Source: an uncultured Cytophagales bacterium (GTDB lineage: Bacteria > Bacteroidota > Bacteroidia > Cytophagales > UBA9547). From it: a stretch of 64,000 nt of DNA. The notes under the pieces are model-generated. The model was not told where the DNA came from and ran no database searches. It worked only from the letters and a program-made list of their open reading frames with translations. Position numbers and translations under genes: made by a program. The stretch's first letter is position 1; each line of letters opens with the position of its first letter. The stretch is from assembly GCA_945957555.1 (NCBI GenBank), contig CAMFLX010000012.1, forward strand, positions 1 to 64,000. The letters run 5' to 3'. Positions 38,539 through 47,674 of this stretch are shown piece after piece.

Positions 38539-39441
38539 ATGAAAACAAAACACTTGATTGTTGTTGCATTGCTAAATATATTGGTTTTGGCATCTTGTAA
38601 AAAGACGGATCCGCTTCCGACGTTTGATGACGTAAACACTTTTTATGCTAACAATAAAACTGCTGCTATAGAATATATTATAAATGTAGATGGTAAGGCT
38701 GATACCATTCATACTAGCAATAATACAGAGATTATTTTCCCAGAAGGTGCTTTTAATAAGACAGGTGATATAGTCGTAAAAGTAAAAGAGATATCAAGTC
38801 CAGGTGAATTGGTACTAACTAATAATGCCAATAATATTGATAGTACTTTTAACAACAATCCTACCGTATTGGAAATCACTGCGGAGGCGGCACTTTTACA
38901 AACCGACAAAGTTTATAAAGTAAGTATGTTTAATAATGGTTATGCCTTCGATCGTTTGAGTACTGGCAATGTGGGTACGCCTTGGAGTATCGATAAGGCG
39001 GTAAATATTGCGGCTGTTGAGCCAGAGGCAGGAAACAATACGCCACTTGGTATTTATAACCAAGGGAGTAAGGTTGTTTTTACCTATAATAAGTTAGGGA
39101 TGATAGCACCGAGCAAAAACCCTTTTGTAAGCAAAGGAAAGAAGACCAAACTAGCTATTAAGGTTTATGGTTATACAAACACAAATAGTATCAATACTTA
39201 TGTGATCTCAAAAGAATTTAATTCAGTAAGCAAGGCAAGAAGGCTTACAGATAGTGAGTTTTTGAGCGATAGCGTTGCTTTGGGTACTGAATTACGCTTT
39301 GTAACCATCTGCTACAATCAATCCAAAAAATACTTAGGGTTGTCTAATGGTGTAGCAGATACAGTTGGTATTCCAATATCACTATTTGAAGTAAATTCTG
39401 AAGAAGAGATCAAAACCAAGGTGAATAATTACCTAAAATAA
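38539..39441 (+). CDS. Hypothetical lipoprotein, ZU5-like N-terminal part
   Basis: A 300-residue lipoprotein from the ATG at 38539 (MKTKHLIVVALLNILVLASC), with the lipobox LASC. An upstream in-frame ATG at 38515 would put a charged octapeptide before the signal, so it is rejected. The segment EIIFPEGAFNKTGDIVVKVKEI resembles the G-A-F plus G-x-V-x-V pattern of ZU5-type domains in Bacteroidota surface lipoproteins. The rest is predicted beta structure without a known family. It is followed by a hairpin (39467-39489) and then by a gene with its own promoter. Confidence 0.75.
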   Translation: MKTKHLIVVALLNILVLASCKKTDPLPTFDDVNTFYANNKTAAIEYIINVDGKADTIHTSNNTEIIFPEGAFNKTGDIVVKVKEISSPGELVLTNNANNIDSTFNNNPTVLEITAEAALLQTDKVYKVSMFNNGYAFDRLSTGNVGTPWSIDKAVNIAAVEPEAGNNTPLGIYNQGSKVVFTYNKLGMIAPSKNPFVSKGKKTKLAIKVYGYTNTNSINTYVISKEFNSVSKARRLTDSEFLSDSVALGTELRFVTICYNQSKKYLGLSNGVADTVGIPISLFEVNSEEEIKTKVNNYLK

Positions 39442-39466
39442 ACTAAGTTTTAAAATCAGACGTTAG

Positions 39467-39493
39467 ACCAAGATCATTTATGATTTGGTTTTG
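39467..39493 (+). terminator. Probable terminator after the lipoprotein gene
   Basis: ACCAA-g-ATCA pairs with TGAT-TTGGT across TTTA, followed by a short T-rich stretch. Confidence 0.5.
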
Positions 39494-39514
39494 GAGCATT
39501 ATTCAACAACGGAA

Positions 39515-39546
39515 TTGGATAAGTTTCCATTTTGGCACTAATTTTG
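39515..39546 (+). promoter_or_regulatory. Promoter of the thioredoxin-like gene
   Basis: TTG (39515-39517), 21-nt spacer and a full TANNTTTG match, TAATTTTG (39539-39546), 25 nt before the start codon. Confidence 0.65.
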
Positions 39547-39571
39547 AAAAAACAGAGATAAATATATTAAA

Positions 39572-40981
39572 ATGAAGTTTTCTAAGATTCTGGCTTTAAG
39601 TATGGTATTGTGGCTTACTCAAGCCTATGCTGATAAAAGTGTTGATGCATATAAATTAAGCTTTAGAGTGAAAGGTGTACATGATACGGTATGCTTTTTG
39701 GCTAACTACTATGGAGATAAGCAATACCTGAAAGATACAGCAGTATGTGATAGTAAAGGTAATTTTACATTTACGGGTACTTCTAAGCTACCAGGGGGAG
39801 TCTACCTAATCGTATTGCCCAAGAAGTATTATTTCGAAATCCTGATTCCCAGTGATAAAGAGCAGTTTTTTTCTGCGGAGACAGATACAGCAAACTTTGT
39901 AACGAATATGAAGGTAACTGGTTCTCCTGAGAATATTTTGTTTTATAGCTACCTCAACTATATTGGTGTCAAAAGTAAGGAAGTTGAAGGGATCAGAGCA
40001 GAGATCAAGAAAAGCCCAAAGGACTCTGCATCGCTTACTCAGAAGATGATCGCAATAGACAAGGAGGTCACACAGCATCGCAAAGATTTGATCAGCAAGA
40101 ATAGCAATACTTTTGTAAGCAAGCTTTTTAAGGCTTCTGAAGAAGTGGAAATTCCAACAAATCCGAACCCCAAAGATTCATTGTTTGCCTACAAGTACTA
40201 TAAGGCCCATTTCTTTGATAATATAGATATGAAGGATGATAGGATGCTTCGTACCCCAGTATTTCATGGAAAATTGGATCGTTATATCAAGAAAATGGTG
40301 TTGCAATTGCCAGATTCTTTGATTCCTGAGATTGATATGATCATTAAAAAGACAGAAGGTAGCAAAGAAATGTTTAAATACTGTGTTTGGTACTTGAATT
40401 ATACCTACGAAACCTCTCAACTAATGGGTATGGATGCAGTGTTTGTTCACATGGCAAAGAAGTATTATCTGGATCCTAAAAAAGTAGATTGGATAGATAG
40501 TACCACAAGGAGCAAGTTTAAAGAAAAGTATGATATCCTGAAAAATTTATTGATCGGAATGAAGGCGCCTAATGCATTCTTGGCAGATTCCAATAGTCAA
40601 TATATAAGGCTACATGACATCAAAGCAAAGGCGACGATTATGATTTTCTGGGATCCCAATTGTGGTCATTGCCAGAAGGAGGTACCCAAGTTCCATGAAA
40701 TGTATGTAGAAAAGGGATGGAAAAACAAAGGGATTGCAGTGTATTCTGTGAGTATAGATAGGGAGGAAAAGGATTGGAAGAAGTTTCTAAAAGAAAAGAA
40801 AATTACGACTTTTATCAATGTGTGGGATAAATTTACACATACCGATTTTCGAAAAATGTGGGATATATACAGCACCCCTGTAATCTATGTATTAGATGAA
40901 AAAATGATCATTAGGGCCAAAAGACTTGGAGTGGACCAGCTGGAAGAATTTTTGACCAATGGCATGAAAGTGCTACATTAA
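39572..40981 (+). CDS. Exported thioredoxin-like protein (DUF4369/DUF5106/thioredoxin fold)
   Basis: A 469-residue exported redox protein with a signal peptide of about 20 residues. A DUF4369-like N-terminal beta domain (about 25-115, DTVCFLANYYGDKQYLKDTAV) is followed by a helical DUF5106-like middle (about 120-320). The C-terminal thioredoxin fold (about 325-465) has the redox pair C364-G-H-C367 in FWDPNCGHCQKEVPKF and the conserved cis-Pro in YSTPVIYVLDE. This is the ResA/TlpA layout seen in Bacteroidota periplasmic thiol-disulfide proteins. It is monocistronic between its own promoter and terminator. The partner and direction of the thiol exchange are unknown. Confidence 0.87.
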   Translation: MKFSKILALSMVLWLTQAYADKSVDAYKLSFRVKGVHDTVCFLANYYGDKQYLKDTAVCDSKGNFTFTGTSKLPGGVYLIVLPKKYYFEILIPSDKEQFFSAETDTANFVTNMKVTGSPENILFYSYLNYIGVKSKEVEGIRAEIKKSPKDSASLTQKMIAIDKEVTQHRKDLISKNSNTFVSKLFKASEEVEIPTNPNPKDSLFAYKYYKAHFFDNIDMKDDRMLRTPVFHGKLDRYIKKMVLQLPDSLIPEIDMIIKKTEGSKEMFKYCVWYLNYTYETSQLMGMDAVFVHMAKKYYLDPKKVDWIDSTTRSKFKEKYDILKNLLIGMKAPNAFLADSNSQYIRLHDIKAKATIMIFWDPNCGHCQKEVPKFHEMYVEKGWKNKGIAVYSVSIDREEKDWKKFLKEKKITTFINVWDKFTHTDFRKMWDIYSTPVIYVLDEKMIIRAKRLGVDQLEEFLTNGMKVLH

Positions 40982-41010
40982 GATTTAGGGCAAGAAATAT
41001 TTGGAATGTC

Positions 41011-41038
41011 AGGGGCTCATTTGGGCCCCTTTTTTGTC
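41011..41038 (+). terminator. Intrinsic terminator after the thioredoxin-like gene
   Basis: GGGGCTCA / TGGGCCCC stem (one G-T pair) followed by TTTTTT. Confidence 0.8.
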
Positions 41039-41064
41039 TCAAAGCAATAAACTGTAGAATTCAT

Positions 41065-41102
41065 TGAAAAAAACAGACTCAAAGCATTGCTTTGAGTCTG
41101 TT
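41065..41102 (-). terminator. Orphan strong terminator facing the minus strand
   Basis: AACAGACTCAAAGCA (41072-41086) and its exact complement (41088-41102) form a long stem. On the minus strand it is followed by seven T (A-run at 41067-41073 on plus). No minus-strand gene lies to its right, only the 25-bp repeat at 41104-41128 and non-coding DNA. It would end a short, unannotated minus-strand RNA. Confidence 0.7.
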
Positions 41103-41103
41103 C

Positions 41104-41128
41104 CATCTAACACAACCTAACCTAATTA
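41104..41128 (-). repeat. 25-bp dispersed repeat, copy 2 (reverse orientation)
   Basis: An exact reverse complement of 2965-2989. Read on the minus strand, it ends one base before the strong hairpin at 41072-41102, so the two would be transcribed together. The remaining sequence to 41459 is AT-rich with no gene seen. Confidence 0.8.
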
Positions 41129-41459
41129 GTCTTTATAACACCTGAAATTAATAGAATGTTTTAGGGCGATAGAATTTTTCTAAAAATTAAATAATAGTGT
41201 TAGAAATTAATCACCTTGGATGCGGTGTTTGGTTTGTATACTTTCATGTGGACAAAATAATGTATTTAGAAATCGTATTAAGATCTATGAATATATGATA
41301 TATGGAGTTAGTGCTGATAAACGCTGATAATGAGTTCAATAATGTTAAAATTTGGAAAATGGTTATATTTGTTGCGGTTCCCATTAACATAGTACATCAG
41401 GTTGTATGGTTTCACCACTACCTCAACAACATTTGGGTAGCTTGATTTTTTGAATTGAT

Positions 41460-42765
41460 ATGCAAATAAAGCAATTTCTAAAGGGCCAATATCTGGTCAT
41501 CATCCTTTGTCTGGTACTGGGCATCCTACACAAGAACAAGAAATGGGGAAGCGCCACTGAATCATGGAACAATATCTGTTCCGACGGGCGCGGCTACTAT
41601 GCTTGGTTGCAGGCAACCAAGCATCTACCATGACCTCAATTTTGGTTTTCACTACACCATAGAAAAGGACGAGAGTTACATGCCCAATAAGGGATGTTAC
41701 CAGAACTAAATCAATACCTTTGACGGCCATAATACCAACAAGTACTATCTTGGTGCGGCGCTTTGCATGCTGCCCTTTTTCAGCACCGCGCACCTATACT
41801 GCAAGCTTACGGGTAGGTTTGGGGCCAATGGCTATACCACGCCCTATTTCATAGCCAACGGCGTTGCGGGCATGTGTTGGCTTTACCTCTGCATGTTTTT
41901 CTTCTGGCAGGTATTGACGGCCCTGAAAATCCGAACTGGTCAAGACTCTCAGCTCCGTGATCCTGCTCTTTGGCTCCAATGCCATCTTTTTCTCGGTCGA
42001 TGCACCGTCCTATTCACATATCTTCTCTTTCGGTCTTATCACAATATTCATTTGGGCCACGTTCAGGTTCCACCAGAGCGGGTCGTACCGATTTCTGTAC
42101 CTGATGGCCTTTTTCATCGGTTGGATCTTCATCACCAGACCCGTCAATATCACAGCATCCTCATATTTGTTCCCTTTCTGTTTGAAGCTAAACTCGGCAC
42201 CTTGGTACAAGAACTGCTGCAAAAGCCACACCGCTTGTTGGTCTTCTTGCATGTGGCTTGGTGCTGCCCATACTCCTGTTTTCCCTATATAAAATCTCCA
42301 CTGGCAGTTTCCTCGTGTACTCCTATGGGGAGGAAGGCTTTAACTTCCTACATCCACATATCTGGGACTTCCTAACGAGCTACGACAACGGACTGGTATG
42401 TGCCCGGACTGTTGATCCCCTTTATGGTTGTGTACTGGAGCCAGAGGAGCGAGCACAAGACTTTGGTATGGGGCATGGTAGCTACCATAGTGATAACGAT
42501 ATACATTCACTCCAGTTGGTGGTGCTTGAGCTATGGGGGCTCCTTTGGACCTAGGACCCTGCTGGATTTCCTATCCGTATTTGGTGTGTTGATCGCGCTG
42601 GGCTCGAGTGTTTCCAACAAGAAGATCGTTTATGGGCAATATGGACTCTACCTGTTTTGCATCATGTTGACCATGCTGCTACATGACCGCAAGACACATG
42701 TGAGGATGTTTGAGAGCCCTATCACCAGTACTGAGTATTGGGGATCAATGGGGCTTTGGGGATGA
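41460..42765 (+). pseudogene. Decayed multi-pass membrane glycosyltransferase
   Basis: Translating the plus strand and following homology-like text needs four frame changes and two stops. Frame 0 opens at 41460 (MQIKQFLKG..., SDGRGYYAWLQA) and stops at TGA 41631. The next frame continues IYHDLNFGFHYTIEKDESYM, has TAA at 41707, then NKYYLGAALCMLPFF and further membrane segments to about 41935. A third frame carries LLFGSNAIFFSVDAPSYSH, IFITRPVNI to about 42245. A fourth has SLYKISTGSFLVYSYGEEGF, and a fifth ends GLLIPFMVVYW, SWWCLSYGGSFGPRTLLDF. The pieces match a Bacteroidota family of polytopic proteins related to GT39/GT87 enzymes (DGRGYYAWL, NKYY, WW-YG-SFG-R). Local GC is about 47% (41881-41940) versus about 28% at 44101-44160. 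No functional product is expected. Confidence 0.85.
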
Positions 42766-42913
42766 AATAGCAGGTGAAATATTCGTAAGGGGTATATGGG
42801 TTTCTTAATCAATTTATTATGTGTATTTTTCGTTTTAAGCACAGCATATACAAGATAAGTTTGGTAACTTACTGTTTATTTTATAAATTCATTTTTAAAA
42901 ACCCTATTAAATA

Positions 42914-43969
42914 ATGAAAAAACTAATCAAAATCGTCTTCATAATATTTATTTGGAGCCATTTATCACTTTTTGCCCAAAAGAGAAGTTTCGTGCCTATC
43001 GCGATAGCTTGTGATATGGTGCATGAAGTTGAAATTCCTGTGGCACTGAAAACCTATAGAAGTGAAATAATTTCTAATATTTACCATGAGTTAGATCTTA
43101 TTGATGCAGCAAGGAAGATGCTGAGGTTGCCTGCACATGGGTATAGTTATCACGAAAAGAATCCCGATTTTTTGATTACGCTTATTGCCAATGATTTTGA
43201 GATCGTCAAGTTTAGCGAAAACCTTGGTAAGTTGGCTGGTAAAGATGTAGTACTTAGCTACAGCTTTGCGCCAGTACTCAAGATTCATAAGCCAAACGGA
43301 GAGTTGATTTATAGCAAGGAACTAAAGCAAGAAGATGCTAAAGTGTTGACTCGGAACGACTTTTTTCTTTTTCCAGAGCTTTATGAGACTTTTGTGACAT
43401 ACAAAAACCAGTCTGAAAAGATTGAGGAGGCCATTACTTATAATAAAAGGATCATTGGCTATAGGTTATTGAGCGAGACCTTGAAGGATGCGAGTGTATT
43501 CCTCGAAACTTGCACGTTTGATCAAAAATTTACTTTTGAAAGTGCTCTATGTTCGGCTAAAAAGAACTTTGATTATACAAGTTTAGATGCTTCAATGGAA
43601 AACTCTGCGGATGCAATTATGTCTCTGATGGCCTCTAACCCTAAAAGGAAAAAAACTGTGGAAGAGGTAGCCAAAGTTTTGAACAGTTATATGAACTTCT
43701 GGGAAGCGATGCTACATGAAGAAAATACTGTAAACGAAAATGCAAAAGTAAATAAGGAAGTAGCTCAAGGGATTTGTATGAATTTAGCGATTGCCTATCT
43801 TTTGAATAATAATATCCATGTTGCAAGTTCTTACAGTAACAGACTGCTTATACCTAATGATGGTGAAATAGAAGCTGAAGGGTCTTTTAAATATGCGGTA
43901 CTTCAGCTACAGAAGATGATAGACTTATTCGAACTTTATGAAGCGAGGATAAAGATAATTGGTTCTTAA
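42914..43969 (+). CDS. Unknown exported protein
   Basis: A 351-residue protein with a clear signal peptide (MKKLIKIVFIIFIWSHLSLFAQ). The family is not recognised. The first part (about 25-150) mixes strands and helices, with KNPDFLITLIANDFEI and VLKIHKPNGELIYSK suggesting a small beta domain. The second part (about 150-351) is helical, with repeated acidic-amphipathic helices and a stretch resembling tetratricopeptide-like pairs (NEAKVNKEVAQGICMNLAIAYLL type). It stands between the pseudogene and a GT39 gene, all on the plus strand. It may belong to surface-glycan assembly by position only. Confidence 0.75.
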   Translation: MKKLIKIVFIIFIWSHLSLFAQKRSFVPIAIACDMVHEVEIPVALKTYRSEIISNIYHELDLIDAARKMLRLPAHGYSYHEKNPDFLITLIANDFEIVKFSENLGKLAGKDVVLSYSFAPVLKIHKPNGELIYSKELKQEDAKVLTRNDFFLFPELYETFVTYKNQSEKIEEAITYNKRIIGYRLLSETLKDASVFLETCTFDQKFTFESALCSAKKNFDYTSLDASMENSADAIMSLMASNPKRKKTVEEVAKVLNSYMNFWEAMLHEENTVNENAKVNKEVAQGICMNLAIAYLLNNNIHVASSYSNRLLIPNDGEIEAEGSFKYAVLQLQKMIDLFELYEARIKIIGS

Positions 43970-44018
43970 ATGACCAATTGAAGATAATATTTGATTTAAC
44001 TCATATCCTTAAATCTAC

Positions 44019-44026
44019 TACCTTTG
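44019..44026 (+). promoter_or_regulatory. -7 element of the GT39 gene
   Basis: TACCTTTG is a full TANNTTTG match about 30 nt before the start codon. The nearest TTTG upstream is 25 nt away, longer than usual, so the -33 element is uncertain. Confidence 0.4.
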
Positions 44027-44056
44027 TGGCTTTGCCAATTGAAAATTTTACATTTC

Positions 44057-45532
44057 ATGAATAACAAGGTAGGTTCATCAGCCATAGATTTTTCAAGCCT
44101 AATAAAGTATTTTAAAATTATTTGGCTATTGATGTTTATTGGGCATGTGTTGTTGCTTCCGATGCCGATTATCGGTGGTGATGCCTGGCGAAATGCGCAG
44201 ACATATTCCGTGGCCAGGAATTTTGTAGAAGAAGACTTCGATATATTTAAGCCACGATATGATATGAGAATGAGATTAGAAGAGGGTTATTATCCTGGAG
44301 AATTTCCTTTGCAGACTGCAGTGATTGCGGGTGCGATGAAAGTGTTTGGAGTAAATATGGTAGTTGCTAGGGGAGTAAACTTGATTTTTGGAATTCTCTG
44401 TGCGCTACTTCTATATCACATAGTTGGTTTGCTCTTTCAAGATCAGCCCTTGGCCAGTTATTTGGCTGTTACCTTATTCAGTGTTCACTCTTTGTTTGGA
44501 TTTTTGATTTCGGCAATTATGCCTGAAATATTGTGTGCTCTTTTAAGTCTATTGTCTTTGTATGTGTATTTAATTTTTAAACCTTATTTTTTAAGAATCT
44601 TCATTACCTGTATCAGCCTTAGTCTTGCCGTTTTGGTAAAGCCTGCGGGTTTTTTGGTAGTGTTGGCAATTCTCTTTTTGAATAAAGACTTTAAGATTAA
44701 AACTGTATTTGAACTCTTAATTTATCTATTGATACCAGTCATAGTATTAAAACTTTGGCTATCACAAACAATGCAGTTTGAAAATTACCCTTATGGCAAT
44801 AACTACTCGCTCACTCACCATTATGCTCGTACTATGGATCAGTTTTTTGATGAATTGACATGGAATATGGTAATGGCTGCCATTGAAAAAAGCATTTTAC
44901 ATGGATTAAATGTAGCAGGTGTTGCAGTTCTGATATTTATGGTATATCATCACAAAAGAATTAGTTCTTTAATAAAGGAACATATGTATGTGCAATTGTT
45001 CCTACGATATAGACTGGAATTAGGTATGATCGTTTGGGCATTGGCAAATTTTGTGTTTTTAATTTATGCAGGAAATATACAAACAGATCAAACTTATTAT
45101 GCGATGCCATTGTGTTTACCACTCCTGATTTTAAGTGTAAAGTATGTTTCTCGATTTCACTATAAATGGATTATGGTCCTCGTACTTTTGCAGTTGGTTT
45201 GGAAATGGGGTTATCTTCAGTTGACGTATATTAAATATGTAGAAAACTGGGGTAATGTAAGACTAGAGCAATATACAAATCAATTTTCTACCAGAAACGA
45301 TCTCTTTTTGGTATACAACAACAGCTATGCAGACTTTACCTTATTGGGAAGGATAGGTAGAAAGGGGATAAATGTATGTAATGCGCATGATATCAACATA
45401 CTTAAAGCTGGGTTTAGGTACCTCTATATTGAGCAAAAGGATTTGAATTCAGAACTAGTGGGAGTACTTAAAAACTATAGACAAATTAGTTTTGGAACAC
45501 ATCTGTTTTATGACCTGAAAACGGAGCAATAG
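44057..45532 (+). CDS. Polytopic GT39-like glycosyltransferase (ArnT/PMT type)
   Basis: A 491-residue inner-membrane enzyme of the GT-C fold that would use a lipid-linked sugar donor in the periplasm. The start at 44057 (MNNKVGSSAIDF) is preferred to 44024, which adds eleven non-family residues. After TM1 comes the first periplasmic loop with the acidic catalytic-type motif GGDAWRNAQTYSVARNF and YYPGEFPLQTA, as in GT39 enzymes. About ten further hydrophobic segments follow (LIFGILCALLLYHIVGLLF, ILCALLSLLSLYVYLIF, LLILSVKYV and others). The C-terminal soluble tail ends in a small alpha/beta region. A lipid-A, glycan or protein modifying role is likely; the acceptor is unknown. Confidence 0.8.
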   Translation: MNNKVGSSAIDFSSLIKYFKIIWLLMFIGHVLLLPMPIIGGDAWRNAQTYSVARNFVEEDFDIFKPRYDMRMRLEEGYYPGEFPLQTAVIAGAMKVFGVNMVVARGVNLIFGILCALLLYHIVGLLFQDQPLASYLAVTLFSVHSLFGFLISAIMPEILCALLSLLSLYVYLIFKPYFLRIFITCISLSLAVLVKPAGFLVVLAILFLNKDFKIKTVFELLIYLLIPVIVLKLWLSQTMQFENYPYGNNYSLTHHYARTMDQFFDELTWNMVMAAIEKSILHGLNVAGVAVLIFMVYHHKRISSLIKEHMYVQLFLRYRLELGMIVWALANFVFLIYAGNIQTDQTYYAMPLCLPLLILSVKYVSRFHYKWIMVLVLLQLVWKWGYLQLTYIKYVENWGNVRLEQYTNQFSTRNDLFLVYNNSYADFTLLGRIGRKGINVCNAHDINILKAGFRYLYIEQKDLNSELVGVLKNYRQISFGTHLFYDLKTEQ

Positions 45533-45563
45533 GTGACATTGGGTATTATAAAAGGGTCTGCAA

Positions 45564-45603
45564 AAAAGACAAAGTCTAGCACGCGGCTAGATCTTTGTCT
45601 TTA
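45564..45603. terminator. Bidirectional terminator between GT39 and GH5 genes
   Basis: AAAGACAAAG-t-CTAG pairs with CTAG-at-CTTTGTCTTT across a 7-nt loop, with A- and T-runs on both sides. It separates convergent genes. Confidence 0.8.
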
Positions 45604-45611
45604 GGCTTTTG

Positions 45612-47330
45612 TTATTGTTTTACAATTTTTAGATATTGTTGACCAAGTTCATGTTTTATTTTAAGAATATATATTCCATGTGGTAACCCATTGCCCAAAA
45701 GGATTTGATCTTCAGATCTACCTTCAAGTACTGTATGGCCTTGTGAATTGTTCAAACTATAGTCAAAAATCCCTTCTTGCTGTATCATGATTGTAGAAGA
45801 AAATGGATTGGGATAGCCGATCAGTCTAGTATGCTCAACCATTTCATCATCTACCGCCACAGCATTGGGATCAACGAAGCTTATGTAATTGAGATTAAAA
45901 CCAGCTTGTTCCACCACAATACGTACTACGTGTGTGTCAAGCTGTTGTAAATCAATCTTGCCAAGTGAAAGGTCTGACCATGTTTGCCATCCATTAGTTT
46001 TAGGAACAATAATACTTCCGGTTACATCTATACTATCAAGCTCTATGTGAAACTTGCCTCCGCCAGAGAGTGACGCAACTCGCGCTTTGAGGTCAAAAGT
46101 TCCTGTTTGTACTACTTTTATGGTATAATTCATCCATTCATCTTTTTCAATATAGCCCACGTTATAGCCTTTGTTGGCATCTGTACAGACTTCTATGTCT
46201 ACCCCATCCGTTCTGTATTTACCTCCTAAGTTGCTATCATCAATATCATGATAGCTTTGTCCATCACATCCCTTATCATAATCCTCTGCCTCTATGGATC
46301 CGGGAAGTTGTGGAACCTTATAGGGCTCTGTCTTAAGCGTACATGGCTCAGGAGGCAATGGTGTCCAGTGCGGCCAATCAAGCATAAAGTTACGTACTTT
46401 TTTCCCAATGGTAGTAAGATCGGTACTTGTCCAATTGCCTTTAGGGTTAGCACTGGCTTTTAAAGATGACGGTGGTTCATCTTTTGTGAAAATAGACCAA
46501 TTGCACCAGCTGAGTTGGTTTTTTTTCATGAAATTCATCCAGTTGTCTAGGTCACTACTACTTCCCCAAAGGCCCCACTCACTCACAAATAGTGGTATAC
46601 CTTTATCAAGTGCTAACTGTGCTTTGTCACGTAGATATTGACCATGCATGCCTACATAAAAGTGTAACACATATGCAAGATTATTATCATTAATAGGATC
46701 ATTACCAGCTTCAAGAACTTCTTGGCTCCAAGTTCTTGTTCCTACAAGAATAAGATTGTCTGGATCTATGGCTCTGATTTCTTTAACAACATCGGTGGCA
46801 TAAGGCTTGATTTTAGTTGCCCATGTTGCGGTATCAAGAGGTTCATTGTAAATTTCATAAATCACATTGGGATATTGCCCATACTTTGTAGCCATTTCTT
46901 TAAAAAAGGCAATAGATTCAGTTTTGTAATTTTCAGCATGGTGGGAATGCCAGTCTATGATCACATAAAGTCCTTCAGCAATACAAGCATCCACTATGGT
47001 AATGACCTTCTGTTTTTCGCGATCGGGATTTGTAATGTACCCTCCTGTTTCATCTACGCCCATAGCCGCACGTATTATTTTGCTATTCCAGTCAGTCTTG
47101 AGCCAATGCACAACATCTGCATTGTAAAAAGTGGCACTCCATTGGCTCCAAAACAAACTGTTGCCGGCTAATGAAATGGCTGTATCGGCAGCACCCACTA
47201 TGTGGCTACCTTTAGTTTTAAGTAAGCCATGGATGGCCACTGGAGACCCCGTGGGGTTTTGGCCTAAGATGCTTATCGAAAGCCAAAGGCCACTAAGGAA
47301 CAAAATTTTTTTCATGTAATTAATCTTCAT
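45612..47330 (-). CDS. T9SS-exported GH5 endoglucanase with CBM6
   Basis: A secreted cellulase-type enzyme of 572 residues. A signal peptide ends near residue 23 (SISILGQ); ATG at 47315 (MKKILFLSG) is an equally good start. The GH5 catalytic domain (about 28-325) has RAAMGVDETGGY, IDWHSHHA, the acid/base E163 in YEIYNEP and the nucleophile E251 in FVSEWGLWG; DWHSHHA and VSEWG are hallmarks of subfamily-2 cellulases. A CBM6-type binding module follows (about 345-475, IEAEDYDKGC...YHD...VGYIEKDEWMNYT). The last 75 residues are a T9SS sorting domain (LIGYPNPFSSTIMI to QQYLKIVKQ). It probably cuts beta-1,4-glucan outside the cell. Conserved catalytic residues are intact. Confidence 0.92.
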   Translation of the reverse strand: MKINYMKKILFLSGLWLSISILGQNPTGSPVAIHGLLKTKGSHIVGAADTAISLAGNSLFWSQWSATFYNADVVHWLKTDWNSKIIRAAMGVDETGGYITNPDREKQKVITIVDACIAEGLYVIIDWHSHHAENYKTESIAFFKEMATKYGQYPNVIYEIYNEPLDTATWATKIKPYATDVVKEIRAIDPDNLILVGTRTWSQEVLEAGNDPINDNNLAYVLHFYVGMHGQYLRDKAQLALDKGIPLFVSEWGLWGSSSDLDNWMNFMKKNQLSWCNWSIFTKDEPPSSLKASANPKGNWTSTDLTTIGKKVRNFMLDWPHWTPLPPEPCTLKTEPYKVPQLPGSIEAEDYDKGCDGQSYHDIDDSNLGGKYRTDGVDIEVCTDANKGYNVGYIEKDEWMNYTIKVVQTGTFDLKARVASLSGGGKFHIELDSIDVTGSIIVPKTNGWQTWSDLSLGKIDLQQLDTHVVRIVVEQAGFNLNYISFVDPNAVAVDDEMVEHTRLIGYPNPFSSTIMIQQEGIFDYSLNNSQGHTVLEGRSEDQILLGNGLPHGIYILKIKHELGQQYLKIVKQ

Positions 47331-47353
47331 GTTTTTTGATGTATCTATTTGTA

Positions 47354-47399
47354 TTTTGAGTCAAAATATGGTTAAATGAAAATCCTATTTGAGTCAAAA
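47354..47399. promoter_or_regulatory. Paired near-palindromic operator candidate
   Basis: TTTGAGTCAAAA occurs at 47355-47366 and again at 47388-47399, exactly 33 bp apart (three helical turns). The core TTTGAGTCAAA is symmetric about its central G. The sites lie between the GH5 gene (minus) and dps (plus). A possible GH5 -7 element, CAAAGTTA on plus (TAACTTTG on minus), is at 47410-47417. The rest of 47331-47674 is AT-rich with no gene seen. Confidence 0.4.
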
Positions 47400-47674
47400 A
47401 CATAGTTTACAAAGTTATATAGCCCTATAGTTAGAGTATTACATTATTGATTCATTCAGTTTAAATATTGTCTCAAAAAATATTGCAAAAGGACTTTAAG
47501 GTTAAAAGGAGGTTTGTATTGTTTGAGGAATGTCGCTTGGTTATTGAACTACTTATCTAGATTAATTAGTGTATTATCAAGACAATATAGATAGTTTCTA
47601 TGTTTTTATAAAAAATATCAGTTTTTATCTATTATAAAAAGGGGCCACATTTGTATTTCTAAATATGAGATGGT

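Noticed and set aside
41500-42554. Separate small ORFs on both strands between 41500 and 42554
   Set aside because: The plus-strand pieces are fragments of one decayed gene; the minus-strand ones are shadows of it.
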